Shown here: positions 34,112 to 41,094 of the stretch, in pieces | How the letters are laid out: every line of letters starts with the position of its first letter | Numbering within the stretch: the stretch's first letter is position 1 | Source of the DNA: JALYRV01 sp040902895 | GTDB lineage: Bacteria > Acidobacteriota > Vicinamibacteria > Vicinamibacterales > SCN-69-37 | Direction: 5' to 3' | DNA length: 64,000 nt | Assembly (NCBI GenBank): GCA_040902895.1 | Contig: JBBDWL010000024.1 | Location: 133,268-197,267 of the forward strand | Program-made: the position numbers and the translations under genes | The notes under the pieces: generated by a model | Databases searched by the model: none | Seen by the model: the letters and a program-made list of their open reading frames with translations, nothing else | What the model was told of the DNA's origin: nothing

Positions 34112-34207
34112 GCGCAGGTAAGCACAGGTCAGCACCGGTCAGTGAGGTCAGCTTTCCTCGCTTACCAGCGCTTACCTGAGCTTACCCGTGCTTACCAGTG
34201 CTTACCA
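34106..34207. repeat. Decamer array with inverted halves holding two stop codons
   Basis: The left half has AGGTAAGCGC, AGGTAAGCAC, AGGTCAGCAC and decayed units. The right half has five 10-bp units each opening with CTTACC (34161, 34171, 34181, 34191, 34201). AGGTAAGCGC (34106-34115) pairs exactly with GCGCTTACCT (34168-34177). The phosphatidyltransferase TAA (34109-34111) and the sigma-factor TAA (minus, 34182-34184) are both inside. The sigma tail VSTGKHG is encoded by it. Confidence 0.9.
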
Positions 34208-34910
34208 CTTCCAGCAGATACCCCAGCTCCTCGTCGACGTCTTCCGGCCGCTCGACCGTCTCGCTGATCGTGTCGCGCAGCGCGCGTCCATAGTCCTGCC
34301 GCAGCCGGTGCACCGCCACGCGCAGCTGGCCTGGCGTGCCGCCGCCCGCCGCGGCCAGCTCCGCATATGAGCCTGGCTCCTCACCGGTCAGGTACGGCTT
34401 GAGCCGCGCGAAGAGATCGCCGCGGCCGCCCTCAACGTAGCGCGCCTGCACCCGCGTCATGGCCGCATCGAGCACCGCCTGCGCCCAGGTGCGCTCGTAC
34501 GCGCGCTCGGGTGTGTCCTCGTCGGCCGGCTCCAGGCTGTAGCGCCGCTCGCCGTCATCGAATTCGAGTGAGAGCATCGGCGCGCCGCCGCCGCGCTTGT
34601 GCGCAACCGCCCAGTCGTGCTGGTTTGCCAGAAAGTGGCGCACTGATGAGAACAGGAACGACCGGAAGCGGCCGCGCGTGCGGTCGGCCTCGCCGAAAAA
34701 TCCTTTCTCGAGCACCCGCACGAAAAACATCTGCGTGAGATCGCGCGCATCGTCGGGCGACTTGCCCGACCGGCGAATGAAGGCATACACCGGGGCCCAG
34801 TAGGATTCGCAGAGCGTGCCCAGCGCGACGTCCTGCCGCGGCGAGGCGGCGTCGGCCGCCTCGAGAATCAGGCTCCAGCGGGTGGTGGCGAAAGCGCGAG
34901 GGGCGTCCAC
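34182..34910 (-). CDS. ECF-type RNA polymerase sigma factor
   Basis: The protein has 242 residues from GTG 34910 (VDAPRAFATTRWSLILEAA); the frame is open to 35033 but would run into the divergent kinase gene. Region 2 shows YWAPVYAFIRRSGKSPDDA and DLTQMFFVRVLEKGFF, then GRFRSFLFSSVRHFLANQ. Region 4 near the end (YAELAAAGGGTPGQLRVAVHRLRQDYG) is the helix-turn-helix that reads the -35. This group, large in acidobacteria and planctomycetes, is often encoded beside Ser/Thr kinases and is thought to be switched by phosphorylation instead of by an anti-sigma factor. A kinase gene lies divergent, 39 bp away, in keeping with that. No anti-sigma gene is present. Confidence 0.9.
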   Translation of the reverse strand: MDAPRAFATTRWSLILEAADAASPRQDVALGTLCESYWAPVYAFIRRSGKSPDDARDLTQMFFVRVLEKGFFGEADRTRGRFRSFLFSSVRHFLANQHDWAVAHKRGGGAPMLSLEFDDGERRYSLEPADEDTPERAYERTWAQAVLDAAMTRVQARYVEGGRGDLFARLKPYLTGEEPGSYAELAAAGGGTPGQLRVAVHRLRQDYGRALRDTISETVERPEDVDEELGYLLEVVSTGKHG

Positions 34911-34949
34911 GGCGCCAATGTTAGAATCCGCCGACCTTTCATTCAACTG

Positions 34950-37433
34950 ATGCCACGCCCGCGACCGCCTGTTTGGCTCTTTCTGGCTGCGGCCGCTTAT
35001 CTCGCGTATTTCGGTCTGCTGATCGCCTGCCACATCTTCAGGCCCGACGCGTGGGCGGCGGCGGAGGCCGCGGCGGCGGAGGCGGCTCAGGTGGGCCGCC
35101 CGGCCATGGGCTGGGAAGAGCTCGAGGCCTTCAAGCTGAGATTGCCGCTGGCGGAGCCCTCGTTCGATCTGCGCCGCGATGGTGTCATGTTCGGTCTGCG
35201 CTTCGTTCAGGGCATCAGTCTTCTGCTCGCGCTGATCGTCGCGTTTCGCAAGCCGAAAGATCCTCTCGCGTTGCTCGGGGCCTGGGTGATGGCGACGGCC
35301 GGCGTCGTGTCGGTCGTGCTTCCGTCCGGATGGGCGACCGCGATGCGTTCCGTCCCGCTCGCCGCGGGAATGGCCTTATGGTTCCCGTTTGTCAGCAGCC
35401 TTGCGGCCGGCGCGCTGTTCTTCGTCTTCGTGGCGTTCTTCACACGCCAGCGCCTGCCGCTGCCGCGAGCTGCCATCTACGTCGTGCCCGCACTCGGGGC
35501 GCTCAGCGCGATTCCGCTCGCGATGCACAACATGGCCGTCGGGTATGGATCGGGATTCCAGCCGCCGTGGGAATGGGCGCGGACGGTGCGGCTGGTTGGC
35601 GGCAACCTCATTCCCACCGTCGCGGGACTCGTTCTGCTGTTCTTTTATTACCGCACCGCGGCCGACATCGTCGAACGCCGGCGCGCAGGCGTGCTGCTGG
35701 CCGGCGGCGTCATTGGCGCCGGCGCCGGCATCGGCCTGATCATGGCGGCCGACGCGATCGAGCTGCAGCCGGGACGCTCGTTCTTTGCGTCGGGCACGCT
35801 CACCGCCGGCTCGCTGCTGTTTCTCGTCTTTCCGCTGTCGTTTTCGTACGCCATTCTCAGGCACCGGCTTTTCGACCTTGGCGTAATCGTCCGGCTGGGC
35901 CTGCGTTATGCCCTCGCCCGCCGCGTGCTGTTGTCGATCGTGCCGATTGCGGCGGCCGCGCTGACCTTCGACATCTGGAGTCATGGCGATCGCCCGCTGG
36001 GCGACGTGCTTTCGACGCGCGCCGGAATCTACATCCTGCTCGCTGCAGCCGCCTTGACGGCACATGCTACGCGCCATCGCTGGCTCGACCGCCTCGATCG
36101 CACGTTCTTTCGCGAGCGGTACGATGCGCGGCGCATTCTGATCGATCTGGTCACGGAGCTGCGCGGCTCGCGCAGCTTTGACGAGCTCGCGAAGGTCGCG
36201 GCCACGAAAATCGAGCAGGCGCTGCATCCCATCTTCCTGGTCATCGCCGCGCGCAGCCTGACCAGCAACGAATATCATTCGGCGGCGGTGTTCAGGCCCG
36301 AGAAGGCGCCGGCGCTGCCGGCGCCCACATCGGTGCTGATGGATCTCGCGCGCGTGCTGAAACAGCCCCTCGATGTCGCTCCGGAATCGGCCGGCTGGCT
36401 CGCAGGCCGTTTGCCGGCCGAAGAACTGCGCTACCTGCGTGAGGGCCGCGTCGATCTCATCGTGCCCATTGCCGTGCCTGATCGAGAGGGCGAGGCGCTG
36501 CTGCTGCTCGGGCCGAAACGATCGGAGGAGCCGTACAGCGACGAGGATCGCGAGCTGCTTGCCGCGATCGGCGATGCGCTCGCGGTCAGTCTGCAGAACC
36601 GGCGGCCGCCTTCGGCGCCAACGCAGCTCGACGTGGAGCTGCCCCGCATCGTCGGAGGCCGATACCGGCTCGAACGGCTGCTCGGCCGGGGCGGCATGGG
36701 CGTGGTGTACGAGGCCGTCGACATCACGCTCGATCGGCGCGTCGCGGTCAAACTGATTCGCGACGAGCTCGTGGGATCGGAGAGCGCCATCCGCCGCTTC
36801 GAAATGGAAGCGCGTGCCGCGGCAGGCTTCACGCATCCCAACGTGATCACCGTGCACGACTTCGACGCCGGCGCGGGCCGCTGCGCGATGATCGTCATGG
36901 AGATGCTCAGCGGCCGCACGCTGCGCGCCGATCTTCGCGGCCATCCTCTTCCGCCCGCGCGTGTCGTGGCGATCATCAGGCCGGTCGCTGACGCCATCGA
37001 TGCCGCCCACGCACGCCGCCTGCTTCATCGCGATCTGAAGCCCGAGAACATCTTTCTCGCGGAAGACAGTGCCGGCGACCGCGTCAAGGTGCTCGACTTC
37101 GGCATCGCGAAGCCGCTGGATACCGGCGCCGAACCGGGGGTGACCACGGTTGATGGCGCGATGCTGGGGACGCCGCGTTACATGGCGCCCGAGCAGCTGC
37201 GCGGCGAGCCGCCATCGACGGCCTGGGACATTTGGGCGATCGCGGTCATCGCGTACGAAATGCTCACGGGCGGGCATCCGTTCGGGGGGCCCGGGTCTGG
37301 CCGCGACCAGCTGGCGCCGCCCCTGGCCGCATTTTTCAAGCGGGTGTTCTCGAACGATCCTGCCGCGCGTCCGGCAACGGCCGGCGAACTGAAGGCACAA
37401 CTCGAGGCAGCCATTGACGCCAGCGCCGTGTAG
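34950..37433 (+). CDS. Polytopic membrane protein with GAF-like and C-terminal Ser/Thr kinase domains
   Basis: This 827-residue protein begins with about ten hydrophobic helices (residues 8-370), like the membrane sensor part of some histidine kinases. A GAF-like segment follows (about 390-550; DLVTELRGSRSFDELAKVA to EDRELLAAIGDALAVSLQN). The Hanks-type kinase runs from about 571: LLGRGGMGVVYEA, VAVKLI with the ATP-binding Lys near 599, HRDLKPEN near 692, DFGIAK near 715 and a normal APE. Here the kinase is C-terminal and cytosolic, the reverse of the propeller kinases elsewhere in the window. It is divergent from an ECF sigma gene and overlaps a pseudokinase gene, so the three probably form one signalling unit. 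Confidence 0.92.
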   Translation: MPRPRPPVWLFLAAAAYLAYFGLLIACHIFRPDAWAAAEAAAAEAAQVGRPAMGWEELEAFKLRLPLAEPSFDLRRDGVMFGLRFVQGISLLLALIVAFRKPKDPLALLGAWVMATAGVVSVVLPSGWATAMRSVPLAAGMALWFPFVSSLAAGALFFVFVAFFTRQRLPLPRAAIYVVPALGALSAIPLAMHNMAVGYGSGFQPPWEWARTVRLVGGNLIPTVAGLVLLFFYYRTAADIVERRRAGVLLAGGVIGAGAGIGLIMAADAIELQPGRSFFASGTLTAGSLLFLVFPLSFSYAILRHRLFDLGVIVRLGLRYALARRVLLSIVPIAAAALTFDIWSHGDRPLGDVLSTRAGIYILLAAAALTAHATRHRWLDRLDRTFFRERYDARRILIDLVTELRGSRSFDELAKVAATKIEQALHPIFLVIAARSLTSNEYHSAAVFRPEKAPALPAPTSVLMDLARVLKQPLDVAPESAGWLAGRLPAEELRYLREGRVDLIVPIAVPDREGEALLLLGPKRSEEPYSDEDRELLAAIGDALAVSLQNRRPPSAPTQLDVELPRIVGGRYRLERLLGRGGMGVVYEAVDITLDRRVAVKLIRDELVGSESAIRRFEMEARAAAGFTHPNVITVHDFDAGAGRCAMIVMEMLSGRTLRADLRGHPLPPARVVAIIRPVADAIDAAHARRLLHRDLKPENIFLAEDSAGDRVKVLDFGIAKPLDTGAEPGVTTVDGAMLGTPRYMAPEQLRGEPPSTAWDIWAIAVIAYEMLTGGHPFGGPGSGRDQLAPPLAAFFKRVFSNDPAARPATAGELKAQLEAAIDASAV

Positions 37434-38061
37434 CCGTTGCGGCGCGACGCTCGGCTCCGGCTGGCACAGCCTGTGTGCGGGCTGCCTGCTGCGGTTGGCC
37501 ACCCAGCCTGAAGCACTGTCGCCGGAATACGAGATCGAAACGTTGCTGGGTTCCGGCCGCTCGGGCACGACATATCTCGCCCGCGCGCTGGGAAGCGCGG
37601 GGCTCCTGACTGTGAAGATCCTGGTGTCGCGAGACGAGCGTGACATCGAGGACATTGCCGGCGCCCTTCGCCCGGATCTGATTCGTTTCGCGCATCCCGG
37701 CGTCGCGCGCACGCACGCCGTCGATCTCGATGCCGAAGGGAATCTCAGGATCGTCCGCGACTACATCCGCGGCCGCCCGCTGGCGAGCTGGGCTGAGACA
37801 GCCGCCGCGGCGGCGCGGCAACAGGCGTTCGACGCGATAGCGGCAGCCGTCGACGCGGTCCACGCGGGAGGTCTCGTCCACGGCAATATCGCCGCGGCCA
37901 ACGTCATCGTCGCGGCGGGCGGACGGCCGATGCTGGTCGATCTTGGCGCGCATCTCGCGCTGCGGGCGATCCAAGGCGCGGGACAAAGTCCCCATTTTTC
38001 GCGCGATGCCGATCGTGCGGGGCTCGAGGCGCTGCGAACTATCCTGAGCGCCTCGCCGTAA
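37414..38061 (+). CDS. Zinc-ribbon pseudokinase
   Basis: The protein has 215 residues. A CSRCG-x13-CAGC zinc ribbon (residues 6-26) precedes a shrunken kinase fold. The glycine loop reads LLGSGRSGTTYLA, and the catalytic HRD is replaced by HGNIAAANVIV. DFG reads DLGAH, and no activation segment or C-lobe follows. Catalysis is therefore unlikely; it may bind a nucleotide or regulate the full kinase whose gene it overlaps by 20 bp. The start codon is TTG at 37414 (ATT just before is in another frame). Neighbouring acidobacterial kinases often carry a similar zinc-ribbon head. The call is inferred from the motif losses. Confidence 0.78.
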   Translation: MTPAPCSRCGATLGSGWHSLCAGCLLRLATQPEALSPEYEIETLLGSGRSGTTYLARALGSAGLLTVKILVSRDERDIEDIAGALRPDLIRFAHPGVARTHAVDLDAEGNLRIVRDYIRGRPLASWAETAAAAARQQAFDAIAAAVDAVHAGGLVHGNIAAANVIVAAGGRPMLVDLGAHLALRAIQGAGQSPHFSRDADRAGLEALRTILSASP

Positions 38062-38151
38062 CACCCACCTGAGCTCCGCTTCATTGCTCAACGAACGCGC
38101 GCCCTCGCCATTCCGGCGGCAGGCGTCGCAGCCCTGAGGATTGATATCGCT

Positions 38152-38781
38152 ATGAAACAACTGATCATCGCCGCCGCGATCGTCGCGTCGGTTACGACCT
38201 TTCCCGTCACCGCCTTCGCACAGGATGTGGGTGTGAAAGGCGGCGCCAACTTCGCGAAAATGAGCGGTGCCGACGACGAATTCGTCAACATCACGCAGCG
38301 CCTGGGCCTCGTGGGCGGCGTCTGGGTGCGCACCCCCGTACGCAGCCCCTTTTCGTTCCAGGTCGAGGCTCTTTTGTCGGAGAAGGGGTTCAAGTTCGAA
38401 GACGATGTAGAGGGAATTGCGGTTTCGGGCAATCTTCGGATCCGGTACATCGAGGTGCCGCTGCTGGCACGCGTCGACCTGGGAACATCCGGCTCGAGCC
38501 CGCGAGCCTACGTGCTCGCGGGGGCCGCGCCGGCCTTCAGGCTTGGCGACGGCCAATTCAAGGTGGAAGCTGACGGCGAAGAAGAAACAGCCGATTTCGA
38601 AGAGGTCATCGGCGAGGAGCTGAAGTCCTTCGACCTCGGTCTGATCGGGGCGGCGGGTGTCGAATTCGGCCGCGCGCTGGTGGAAGCCCGTTACACACAC
38701 GGCTTGATGGCAGCCGGCGAGGAGGACGATTCACCCAAGCACCGCGTCTTCAGCGTGATGGTGGGCTTCCGGCTTCGCTAG
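38152..38781 (+). CDS. Outer-membrane beta-barrel protein (PorT/OmpW-like)
   Basis: This 209-residue protein has a signal peptide, MKQLIIAAAIVASVTTFPVTAFA, ending in a typical AFA-Q site. The rest is rich in alternating beta strands (GVKGGANFAKM, SFQVEALLSEKGFKF, IRYIEVPLLARVDLG, VMVGFRLR) and ends in an aromatic/basic C-terminus typical of barrels. It resembles outer-membrane beta-barrel domain proteins of the PorT group. A loop near residues 140-162 is very acidic. TGAGGA 9 nt before the ATG is a ribosome-binding site. The 90-bp spacer upstream shows no other feature. The function is unknown. Confidence 0.8.
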   Translation: MKQLIIAAAIVASVTTFPVTAFAQDVGVKGGANFAKMSGADDEFVNITQRLGLVGGVWVRTPVRSPFSFQVEALLSEKGFKFEDDVEGIAVSGNLRIRYIEVPLLARVDLGTSGSSPRAYVLAGAAPAFRLGDGQFKVEADGEEETADFEEVIGEELKSFDLGLIGAAGVEFGRALVEARYTHGLMAAGEEDDSPKHRVFSVMVGFRLR

Positions 38782-38784
38782 CGC

Positions 38785-39342
38785 TCACGCGTCGTCGCGC
38801 TCGTCGTGCTCGCCGAGATCGAGCGACTTGCCGGCGAAATGGATCTCATGGGACGCGAGGCGATCGCGAAGAATGCGCCTCGCGGCCCCATACAGCGGCA
38901 GCGGCACGACCAGCAGCTGCGCCATCTTCCGCACGCGATCGATCAGCACCAGGGTGATCTCGTCACCTTCCTTCCAGCGCAGGCCGTCGATCTTCCAGTA
39001 CGGCACGAATCCGGAGTCCGACCAGATGCCGTCGCGATAGAAGCCGCGGCCGATGCGGCGGCTGAGCGGCACCGCATACCCGAAATACACGAACATCATG
39101 CCTTCGCCAAACACGTCGCGTGGCGGCCGCTCCTGGATCACAAGCTTCACGAAGACGAGAACGCCAAGCACCACGCCAAGTGTCAGCACGAGGCCGTAAA
39201 ACGGCGGCGATTTGCCCGGCCAGGTGAGCAGCGCCGATGACCGCATGCGGAAAAAACGCACGAGCTGACCAATAAGGCGCAGGTTGGCTACGAGGAACCC
39301 GAAGCCCAGTACAAGCAGAATCAGGGACAGAACGTTGTGCAT
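38785..39342 (-). CDS. Membrane protein of unknown function (DUF5673-like)
   Basis: This 185-residue protein has hydrophobic helices at about 4-25 and 49-66 and a shorter segment near 85. A soluble C-terminal half contains GFYRDGIWSDSGFVPYWKI, GLRWKEGDEITLVLI and a basic helix. This resembles the family in which 'GIW...W..I' residues begin a PH-like or DUF5673 domain; I am not certain of the family. It ends 3 bp from the convergent barrel gene stop, and its start faces the tdk array. Confidence 0.6.
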   Translation of the reverse strand: MHNVLSLILLVLGFGFLVANLRLIGQLVRFFRMRSSALLTWPGKSPPFYGLVLTLGVVLGVLVFVKLVIQERPPRDVFGEGMMFVYFGYAVPLSRRIGRGFYRDGIWSDSGFVPYWKIDGLRWKEGDEITLVLIDRVRKMAQLLVVPLPLYGAARRILRDRLASHEIHFAGKSLDLGEHDERDDA

Positions 39343-39371
39343 CAGCGGCTATCCGCTTAGACACCAGAAAG

Positions 39372-39431
39372 CAGGCTCCAGACTCCGGACTCCAGCAGAT
39401 CTGGAGTCTGGAGCCTGGAGCCTGGAGCCTG
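39372..39431. repeat. Heptamer hairpin with near-perfect 24-bp stem upstream of tdk stop
   Basis: Words GGCTCCA, GACTCCG, GACTCCA, GCAGATC, TGGAGTC, TGGAGCC, TGGAGCC and TGGAGCC follow each other. Arms 39372-39395 and 39401-39424 pair over 24 bp with one mismatch and one G-U around the loop CAGAT. The tdk TGA (minus) is at 39433-39435, immediately beside it. No T-tract follows on either strand. Confidence 0.92.
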
Positions 39432-39432
39432 T

Positions 39433-40002
39433 TCATTGTCCGATGGTCGGGTCGAAGCAGTCTCGACAGCGGGCTTCGTAGGCGCCGGTGGCGCCGACGA
39501 GCACGCGCTCGCGGCTCGCGACAAGCCGCTGGGTGTGATTGGCGGGTCCGCCGCAGACCATGCAAATCGCCAGCGTCTTGGTGATGTATTCGGCGATCGA
39601 GAGCAGCGCGGGCATCGGCTCGAACGGACGGCCGAGGTAATCCTGATCGAGGCCGGCCACGATGACGCGGCGCCCCTGGTCGGCGAGCGTGTTGACGACG
39701 GCGGGAAGCTCCTGGTCGAAGAACTGCGCCTCGTCGATGCCGACCACTTCCGTTTCGTCGAGCACGGCCTCGAGCAGCTGGCGCGAGCTTGCCACATTGT
39801 TCGAGCCGATCTTCATCTCGCTGTGCGAGGTGATGTGGTCGTCGCTATACCGGTTGTCGATGGCCGGTTTGAAGATCTGCACCTTCTGCCGGGCGATCTG
39901 CGCGCGGCGCAGCCGTCGAATCAGTTCTTCGCTCTTCCCGCTGAACATCGAGCCGGCAATGACTTCAATCCAGCCGCCGCGGTTTCGCTGAGATACTTCC
40001 AT
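39433..40002 (-). CDS. tdk: Thymidine kinase (type II)
   Basis: This 189-residue salvage enzyme phosphorylates thymidine. Its P-loop reads GSMFSGKSEELIRRL, and the Walker B equivalent is GIDEAQFFDQ. The lasso/zinc region has CMVCG and CRDC, giving the four cysteines of the structural zinc. The catalytic Glu is in DEAQFF. Length is typical. It lies between two heptamer arrays, one after its stop and one before its start, and is transcribed in the same direction as efp. Confidence 0.96.
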   Translation of the reverse strand: MEVSQRNRGGWIEVIAGSMFSGKSEELIRRLRRAQIARQKVQIFKPAIDNRYSDDHITSHSEMKIGSNNVASSRQLLEAVLDETEVVGIDEAQFFDQELPAVVNTLADQGRRVIVAGLDQDYLGRPFEPMPALLSIAEYITKTLAICMVCGGPANHTQRLVASRERVLVGATGAYEARCRDCFDPTIGQ

Positions 40003-40005
40003 AGG

Positions 40006-40075
40006 AAATTCAAAATTGGCAAGTTGAAAGTTGAAAGTTCAATTTTGAATTTTCAACTTACCAACTTTCAATTTA
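40006..40075. repeat. AT-rich heptamer hairpin between efp and tdk
   Basis: Ten 7-bp steps are seen: AAATTCA, AAATTGG, CAAGTTG, AAAGTTG, AAAGTTC, AATTTTG, AATTTTC, AACTTAC, CAACTTT, CAATTTA. Bases 40028-40042 pair with 40045-40059. The efp TAA is in the last unit, at 40073-40075. It uses words like those at the antiporter/HIT junction (21734-21768). Confidence 0.92.
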
Positions 40076-40639
40076 CGAGGCTCGCCCCAGATATTCCCCG
40101 GTCTCCGTACTGACGCGAATCATGTCGCCGACGTTGACGAATGACGGCACGTTGACGACCAGGCCGGTTTCGAGCGTCGCCGGCTTGATCTGTGCGCTGG
40201 CCGTGGCCCCCTTGATACCGGGCGACGTGTCTGTGACCTTCAGATCGACCGTGACCGGCAGCTCGATGCCGACCGGCTCGACGTCATAGAACTCGACCGT
40301 GATGGTCATCTCGGGCAGCAGATAGTTCGCCGAGTCGCCGAGCGCTTCTTCGTTGATGTGGATCTGCTCGTAGTTCGACGTGTCCATGAAATAAAACGCG
40401 TCGCCGTCGCGATAGAGATACTGCATTTCGCGCTCGTCCAGAATCGCGCGCTCAACATCGTCCTCGGCCCTGAACTTGTGATCGGCGAGCGACTTGCTGC
40501 GGATGTTGCGCAGCTTCGACTGCACGAAGCCGCGCTTGTTGCCAGGGGTGAAGTGCTGCAGCTCGAGGACGCGGAACAGATCGTTCCCCATCTTGATCAG
40601 CATGCCTTTCTTCATCCGTGTGGCTTGAATCGAACCCAT
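40073..40639 (-). CDS. efp: Elongation factor P
   Basis: EF-P has 188 residues from ATG 40639 (MGSIQATRMKKGMLIKMG); the longer frame to 40705 overlaps the hsp20 promoter. It rescues ribosomes stalled at polyproline. The KOW-like domain I contains the tip loop HFTPGNKRGFVQ, where other EF-Ps carry a modified Lys/Arg; the modified residue is not obvious because the loop reads GNKRG. Domains II and III follow, ending ETGEYLGRAS. No EpmA/EpmB or EarP gene is visible nearby. The gene is relevant because this window encodes many proline-rich proteins. Its start is divergent from hsp20, 59 bp apart. Confidence 0.95.
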   Translation of the reverse strand: MGSIQATRMKKGMLIKMGNDLFRVLELQHFTPGNKRGFVQSKLRNIRSKSLADHKFRAEDDVERAILDEREMQYLYRDGDAFYFMDTSNYEQIHINEEALGDSANYLLPEMTITVEFYDVEPVGIELPVTVDLKVTDTSPGIKGATASAQIKPATLETGLVVNVPSFVNVGDMIRVSTETGEYLGRAS

Positions 40640-40686
40640 ATGACAGTGGCACTCCGGGGCTCCTGAGTAGAGCCCGAACAGCCGAT

Positions 40687-40692
40687 TATAAT
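40687..40692 (+). promoter_or_regulatory. Candidate -10 box (TATAAT) for hsp20, leaderless geometry
   Basis: A perfect TATAAT ends 6 nt before the ATG at 40699. No Shine-Dalgarno sequence can fit between them, so a leaderless mRNA starting at the AUG is predicted. Confidence 0.5.
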
Positions 40693-40698
40693 CGAACG

Positions 40699-41094
40699 AT
40701 GCCATGGGACCCCATGCGCGACCTGCTGATCATGCAGGAGCGGCTCGACAGCCTCTTCGGCCATGCGACGCCGGGGTGGATGCCGCTGGTCGATCTCTAC
40801 GAGACCGCGAACAGCTACGTGATCGCGGCTGAGCTGCCGGGCATGGCGCGGAAGGATTTTCAGATCGAGCTGCAGCGCAACACGCTGACCCTGAAAGGCC
40901 GGCGTCCCGAGAGCAGCGTCAGCCCTCAGCGCTATCAGCAGCTCGAATGCGGACAGGGCCCGTTTTCCCGCTCGTTTCGCTTCGCCGACGACATCGACAC
41001 CGAAGGGATCAACGCGGAGTTCACGGATGGCGTCTTAACGGTGACCGTCCCGAAACTCGCGAAGCCTGCGGCCCGCAGCAGTGATGTGACCTGA
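40699..41094 (+). CDS. Small heat-shock protein (Hsp20/alpha-crystallin family)
   Basis: The protein has 131 residues from ATG 40699 (MPWDPMRDLLIMQERLD). The frame upstream to 40618 lies over the efp start and is rejected. The alpha-crystallin domain runs from about residue 36: VDLYETANSYVIAAELPGM, LTLKGRRPES, FSRSFRFADDID and GVLTVTVPK (the V-L-T-V-x-V-P-K motif). It is an ATP-independent holdase. Its stop overlaps the next gene's ATG (TGATG), so it is coupled to the DegQ-like protease, which makes sense as a protein-quality unit. Confidence 0.93.
   Translation: MPWDPMRDLLIMQERLDSLFGHATPGWMPLVDLYETANSYVIAAELPGMARKDFQIELQRNTLTLKGRRPESSVSPQRYQQLECGQGPFSRSFRFADDIDTEGINAEFTDGVLTVTVPKLAKPAARSSDVT

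Noticed and set aside
35376..37712. Minus-strand frame of 778 codons opposite the GAF-kinase
   Set aside because: The kinase on the other strand has all catalytic motifs; this frame has no recognisable domain and the composition of an antisense shadow.
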